Position numbers and translations under genes: made by a program. A model generated the notes under the pieces. The model was given only the letters and a program-made list of their open reading frames with translations, had not been told where the DNA came from and did no database searches. A DNA stretch of 64,000 nucleotides from Halobacteriovorax marinus SJ (lineage in GTDB: Bacteria; Bdellovibrionota; Bacteriovoracia; Bacteriovoracales; Bacteriovoracaceae), in NCBI RefSeq assembly GCF_000210915.2, contig NC_016620.1, forward strand, positions 620,001 through 684,000, read 5' to 3'. Each line of letters starts with the position of its first letter. Position 1 is the stretch's first letter. Shown piece by piece: positions 60,221 to 64,000 of this stretch.

Positions 60221-61958
60221 ATAACTCGATTCTCTCAATCATGAGTTGAATATATTGATTACCTCTAAAATGATTAACCCCAAGAGTGAAGTAAGCAGTT
60301 AGCTCATCACCATTTCTCTCTTGAGCGTTGTAGAGATCTTGAGGGTCTTCAATTCCCCATTTCCCAATGTAGTTAAAGCTAATTCCTTTGAGTTTTGTGC
60401 TAGGATCATTTAAAGAACTTAGCGACCATCTAACATGGACGTCTTTTAAGATGTCATAATTATCTAGTCTAAATCCCTTCATTTTAAAAATTGGTTTTTG
60501 ATTTCCCATTCCAAATGGTTCAAGAAGCTCTAGCTCTTTAAGGAGTCTAGGATTAATTTCTTCAGGACCAATCTCTACATCATAATAGCTCTGTACAGTT
60601 CTTTGGATTGCAGGAAGCTTCGCAATCGTTGAGAGCATATTCTCTTTAAATTGAGAAAGGTTTTCGACAGGCATTGAAAGCCCTGCGGCAGCCTTATGAC
60701 CACCAAACTTTAAAAAGAGGTCTGCATTTTCATTGAGACAATCAAAGAGATTAAGGTCTCCCGCACTTCTTGCAGAGGCCTTTATCACACCCTTCTCTTC
60801 GGCATTGGTAAATACTATCGCCGGCACTTTAAAAGTCTCTACTAATTTAGATGCAACAATTCCGATAACTCCCTCATGCCACTCTGGAGAATAGACGATT
60901 GAGACAATATGCTCACTTCCATTGAGGTTTTTTAGAACTTGTTCTTTAGCGGAATTGAAAACCTCGGCTTGAATAAACTTTCTTTCATTATTACAAATCT
61001 CTAAATGAGAGTAGTACTCAAAAGCTTTCTTATCATCTTCAATTGTAAGTAATTGGAGGGCCTTCTCGGGATGATCTAGTCGTCCCTTTGAATTAATAAG
61101 TGGCCCAATATTAAATGATAGCTTTTCTGACGGAACAAATCCTCTCTCTCTTTCTTCAGGAGAGAAGAATGCACGTATTCCTGGATATTCTGTAGATGGA
61201 ATTTGTTTTAGACCATGTCTTACAATCTTTAAATTTGTAGGGTTTAGTTTTGCCAGGTCACAAATTGTTCCAATGGCCGCAAATTGGAGAAGGGGATAGA
61301 GGGATGGAATCTTTCTACCCGCTGCAATTAAATCCTCTCGTATTTGAACAGCAAGAGCAAAACCTACAGTAACTCCTGCAAGAGCTTTTAGTTCAGAGTC
61401 TTTAGGCTCGTCTCTTCTATTTGGGTTCACGATAGCAAAGGCATCCGGCATCTCATCTCTAGCATCTTTGTGGTGATCCGTAATAATGAGGTCAATACCA
61501 ATCTCTTTCGCTCTTGTTGCTGCTTCGTTATTTGTAATACCGCAGTCAACAGTAATGACGACTTTATATCCTTCTTCATGAGCTTTATCGATTGAAGGTG
61601 GATGTATTCCATAGCCCTCGATAAATCGACTCGGTTGAATGAGACCAACCTCAATATCAATCATTTTAAAGAAGTGATAAAGAAGGGCACATGAAGTTGT
61701 TCCATCTACGTCGTAATCTCCATAAATTGCTATCTTCTCATTATTCTCAATCGCTTGAATAATTCTTGTCGATGCTTTTTGGACATCTTTCATAGAAGTG
61801 AGAGAGGGCATGGATTTAAGATCCCAAGAGAGAAACTCTGCAATTTCCTTTGGGCCCATTTCTCTCTTATCAAAGATTCTTTGAATCACTGGATGAAACT
61901 TTGGGGTTGTTTGTGGTTTTTGATTTTGTGAATGATGTGTAGTGTGTGTCGTTTGCAT
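60219..61958 (-). CDS. recJ: Single-stranded-DNA-specific exonuclease RecJ
   Basis: 5'-3' exonuclease of recombination and repair. The 579-residue protein has the DHH-family motifs IAIYGDYDVDGTTS, the glycine-rich VDCGIT and LIITDHHKDA, plus VGFALAVQI, FNIGPLINSKGRLDHP and the DHHA1 motif KFGGHKAAAGLS. The C-terminal OB domain follows. The length is normal. It lies alone on its strand with a terminator behind it. Confidence 0.96.
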   Translation of the reverse strand: MQTTHTTHHSQNQKPQTTPKFHPVIQRIFDKREMGPKEIAEFLSWDLKSMPSLTSMKDVQKASTRIIQAIENNEKIAIYGDYDVDGTTSCALLYHFFKMIDIEVGLIQPSRFIEGYGIHPPSIDKAHEEGYKVVITVDCGITNNEAATRAKEIGIDLIITDHHKDARDEMPDAFAIVNPNRRDEPKDSELKALAGVTVGFALAVQIREDLIAAGRKIPSLYPLLQFAAIGTICDLAKLNPTNLKIVRHGLKQIPSTEYPGIRAFFSPEERERGFVPSEKLSFNIGPLINSKGRLDHPEKALQLLTIEDDKKAFEYYSHLEICNNERKFIQAEVFNSAKEQVLKNLNGSEHIVSIVYSPEWHEGVIGIVASKLVETFKVPAIVFTNAEEKGVIKASARSAGDLNLFDCLNENADLFLKFGGHKAAAGLSMPVENLSQFKENMLSTIAKLPAIQRTVQSYYDVEIGPEEINPRLLKELELLEPFGMGNQKPIFKMKGFRLDNYDILKDVHVRWSLSSLNDPSTKLKGISFNYIGKWGIEDPQDLYNAQERNGDELTAYFTLGVNHFRGNQYIQLMIERIEL

Positions 61959-62033
61959 AAAGTCATACTAGCATAGGGCTTATAGAATGACTCGTTTTGA
62001 GATACGCGTTAAGAGCTTGAGTATTGGTATTAT

Positions 62034-62061
62034 AAAAAAGAAAAGGGCCTCTTTAGGCCCT
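62034..62061 (-). terminator. Rho-independent terminator of the small zinc-ribbon gene
   Basis: On the minus strand AGGGCCT pairs with AGGCCCT (stem 62044-62050 with 62055-62061), loop AAAG, followed by a T-rich run. It stands six bases after the stop codon. Confidence 0.85.
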
Positions 62062-62066
62062 CATAT

Positions 62067-62315
62067 TTACCAGAGTACGTTGATACCCTTTATTAAATCC
62101 TCTTCATGGAGTTCATCTGAGCTTAGAAAGAGGTTCTTAAAGTCAGTTGAATTCTTTGCGTGAACTTTTCCAAAATAGTTTGCTGGTAGGAATGACTTTT
62201 TACAGCTTGGGCATTTACTAGCTTCTTTAGCTGTCTCTAATATATGTCCACAGCAGTGGCATTTCTTTATAAGTATTTTTTCAGTTACTTTTCTAGTTAT
62301 GATATCCGATTTCAT
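62067..62315 (-). CDS. Small zinc-ribbon protein
   Basis: An 82-residue protein with two C-x-x-C knuckles (CHCC near residue 19 and CPSC near residue 35), the typical spacing of a zinc ribbon, and an acidic C-terminus. It has no recognised family beyond that. I choose the ATG at 62315, preceded at the right distance by GGAG. The frame also includes a GTG at 62321. A nucleic-acid or protein-binding role is plausible. Confidence 0.75.
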   Translation of the reverse strand: MKSDIITRKVTEKILIKKCHCCGHILETAKEASKCPSCKKSFLPANYFGKVHAKNSTDFKNLFLSSDELHEEDLIKGINVLW

Positions 62316-62465
62316 TTTCACTCCTCATAAGTACTATTTCGCAACATCTATCCCTGAAGTCTTCAACCTCTTTCCTTAGAGGCGATATATAACTAATCGT
62401 GAATAGTTAGGAAATATTTAGAAAAAAGTGGAAAAAAGTGCCGGTATGAATTGGTCAATTTTAGA

Positions 62466-62497
62466 ATAAAAAAGGGGACTGAATTAGTCCCCTTTTG
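62466..62497 (-). terminator. Rho-independent terminator of the coiled-coil gene
   Basis: An 11-bp perfect stem, AAAAGGGGACT (62470-62480) with AGTCCCCTTTT (62486-62496), loop of five, followed on the minus strand by a T-run. Confidence 0.9.
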
Positions 62498-62511
62498 TAA
62501 GTGATTAATTA

Positions 62512-63987
62512 TTAGAAGCTATAGTATCCACTTGGGTTTCTTGACGACTCTGGTTGAAACATTTCTCTGATAGAGAAGTCGTTATTAAATCCACCGTATG
62601 GCTGCGTCTGTTGGTAGTAGTTATTCGTAATGTACTGTGGTGCCGCATATGGGTCGTACATCTTCATTCCTGTTCCACCAAAGCCATTATTCATCTGAGG
62701 AATTTGTTGTCCATACCCAGTAAGTGGATTCGTTAAGTAGTTAGGAGTAAATCCCATTTGACTCTGGTTCATAAAGCTTGAGAACATCTGTGGAATTCTC
62801 ATGAAGTTTGCCATCATCATTTGTACTACGTAATCAAATTCTTTTTTCTCTTTTTGGAAAGCCTTATTTTCCTTTTCGAGTTTTTCAATTTTAGCAACTC
62901 TTTCTTCTTTCTCTTCTTTTAGAGTTTTAATAGCATCTTTTGATTCTTTGATCGCTTTAGTACTATCGTTAATGAGTGCCTGAAGTTCAGTTATCTTATC
63001 TGTGTTAACTTTGATCTCTTGCTGTTGGCAAGAAATAGTATTGTCCTTCTCTAGAATAGACTCATCTCTCTTTGTGATTTCTTCATTCTTTTGAGAGATC
63101 TCTTCTTCCTTCATTTGGATTTGCTCTTCTTGCATTTCAGAAACAAGAGTAATTTCAGCGATTCTTTGATCTAGCTCTTCTTTAGCCGATTTAAGATCAC
63201 TATGGTCTTGTTGTAGAGAAACAAGTGAAGTGTCTAATTCAATAATTCTCTCATCTTTTTCACTAATACTTTCATTTAGTTTCGCTATTGATGAGTTCAA
63301 TTCCTCAACGCTTTTGTTAAGATCATCATTTGCACTAACGGCTTGGGCCAAAGCGATATTCTTTGCATCTACTTGTGCCTTTAGTTCATTAAGAGCAATA
63401 TTTAAATCATTTGATTTCTTATTCTTTTCTTCAAGATTAGATCTTAGCTTTGCTAATTCTTCTGCACTGGCTTTACCTGAAGCTTCAAGTTGCGAGATCT
63501 TCTTCGCTAACTCTTTCTTTGCCTCTTCTGAGCTTAAGAACTCTTTAGCCAGCTTGTTATTTATTTTAGTTAAGCTATCAATAGATTCTTTATGCTTAAC
63601 TTTTAATCCTTCCATTTTCTTTTCAACGGCAACTTTATCGCTCTTAGCTTTTGCTAATTCATTTTTTAATTTAGAAATCTCAGCAATATTTGAATAGGCT
63701 ACACCCTTTTCCATTTGGGCCGCTAACTTAGTTTCTATTTCAACTAGTCTCTTTGTTACTTTAATCATGTCACCATTGGCGTTTTTCATTTCTAAAGTAA
63801 CTTCTTCCATTCTAACTTTTTGCTCTTTAATAAACTTTGCAGATGCATACTCTGCAATGATTGGATTCTCTAAAGAAGCAATTGTTCTAGAGTTAGAGTA
63901 GTTAATAGTTTGGTATACTTTTACTGCTCCAAAAGTTGCACTAAACATACTTAAGGCAATGAGTGTTTTTGCTACTGGCTTTTTCAT
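62512..63987 (-). CDS. Exported long coiled-coil protein with Asn/Tyr/Pro-rich tail
   Basis: A 491-residue protein with an N-terminal hydrophobic signal or anchor segment (TLIALSMFSATFGAVKVY, about residues 8-25). A single long coiled coil of about 45-385 follows (repeated Glu/Lys/Leu heptads). The tail (about 390-491) is rich in Asn, Gln, Tyr, Pro and Gly (such as NNYYQQTQPYGGF). The shape suggests a filament or scaffold in the envelope. The family was not recognised. The gene ends at a strong terminator. Its start is at 63987, with only 13 bases of upstream sequence in view. Confidence 0.75.
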   Translation of the reverse strand: MKKPVAKTLIALSMFSATFGAVKVYQTINYSNSRTIASLENPIIAEYASAKFIKEQKVRMEEVTLEMKNANGDMIKVTKRLVEIETKLAAQMEKGVAYSNIAEISKLKNELAKAKSDKVAVEKKMEGLKVKHKESIDSLTKINNKLAKEFLSSEEAKKELAKKISQLEASGKASAEELAKLRSNLEEKNKKSNDLNIALNELKAQVDAKNIALAQAVSANDDLNKSVEELNSSIAKLNESISEKDERIIELDTSLVSLQQDHSDLKSAKEELDQRIAEITLVSEMQEEQIQMKEEEISQKNEEITKRDESILEKDNTISCQQQEIKVNTDKITELQALINDSTKAIKESKDAIKTLKEEKEERVAKIEKLEKENKAFQKEKKEFDYVVQMMMANFMRIPQMFSSFMNQSQMGFTPNYLTNPLTGYGQQIPQMNNGFGGTGMKMYDPYAAPQYITNNYYQQTQPYGGFNNDFSIREMFQPESSRNPSGYYSF

Positions 63988-64000
63988 ATTATCTCTCCCA

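Overview
The window reads as an ordinary stretch of chromosome from an AT-rich, Gram-negative bacterium with short intergenic gaps. Gram-negative markers are lnt, kdsD, lipobox lipoproteins and an RND/TolC-type pump. Uncharacterised lipoproteins and signal-peptide proteins are frequent, and there are PilZ and degenerate HD-GYP proteins and a DksA-like factor. With the low GC and the codon usage, this best fits the Bdellovibrionota, perhaps a Halobacteriovorax/Bacteriovorax-like organism. That placement is inference; no rRNA is present to test it. No phage, insertion sequence or CRISPR array was seen.

Layout. 1-1.3 kb: pyrimidine salvage (upp, udk). 1.3-9.7 kb: a phospholipase A2-motif lipoprotein, then two minus-strand CoA blocks, coaBC-panC-hflX and IlvC-like-panB-coaX-methyltransferase, separated by two unknown plus-strand genes. 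9.7-13.5 kb: a PabC-like PLP enzyme, yacG, an inositol-phosphatase-like gene, then a membrane coiled-coil protein and a HEAT-like protein behind a consensus promoter. 13.5-18.6 kb: envelope genes (a lipoprotein, kdsD, lnt), a zinc-ribbon membrane protein and a subtilase. 19-22.6 kb: a small lipoprotein, a hemolysin-III-like protein, a DksA-like factor, a flavin reductase-like protein, mltG and ruvX. 22.6-27.7 kb: rho-prfA-prmC-murA-HIT, mostly information processing. 27.7-33.2 kb: five uncharacterised genes, mostly lipoproteins or exported proteins.

33.3-39.3 kb holds the most unusual locus: four translationally coupled genes encoding a GNAT protein, a LuxE-like acyl-protein synthetase, a LuxC-like acyl reductase fused to a PaaK-like adenylating domain, and a second free PaaK-like enzyme. 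No luciferase genes accompany them. A degenerate HD-GYP protein follows. 40.7-49 kb: a class II glutamine amidotransferase, a TolC-RND-TetR operon with no membrane fusion protein and with a clear operator-like palindrome, and an Uup-type ABC-F ATPase. 49.2-54.1 kb: YkgJ-like, methyltransferase, YffB-like and DTW genes, then a large surface-type protein. 54.1-54.5 kb: tRNA-Arg(UCU) beside a decayed tandem copy. 54.6-64 kb: a divergent FAD oxidase, rsgA, a PilZ protein, an FAD/NAD-type oxidoreductase, a lipoprotein, a cyclophilin, recJ, a zinc-ribbon protein and a coiled-coil protein.

How the genes work together. The CoA genes cover ketopantoate formation (panB), probable ketopantoate reduction (IlvC-like), condensation with beta-alanine (panC), phosphorylation (coaX) and the cysteine-ligation/decarboxylation step (coaBC). 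No panE is present, which is why the IlvC-like gene is proposed to fill that step. prfA and prmC are a coupled release factor and its methyltransferase. The LuxCE-like operon would activate and reduce acyl groups to aldehydes for an unknown product.
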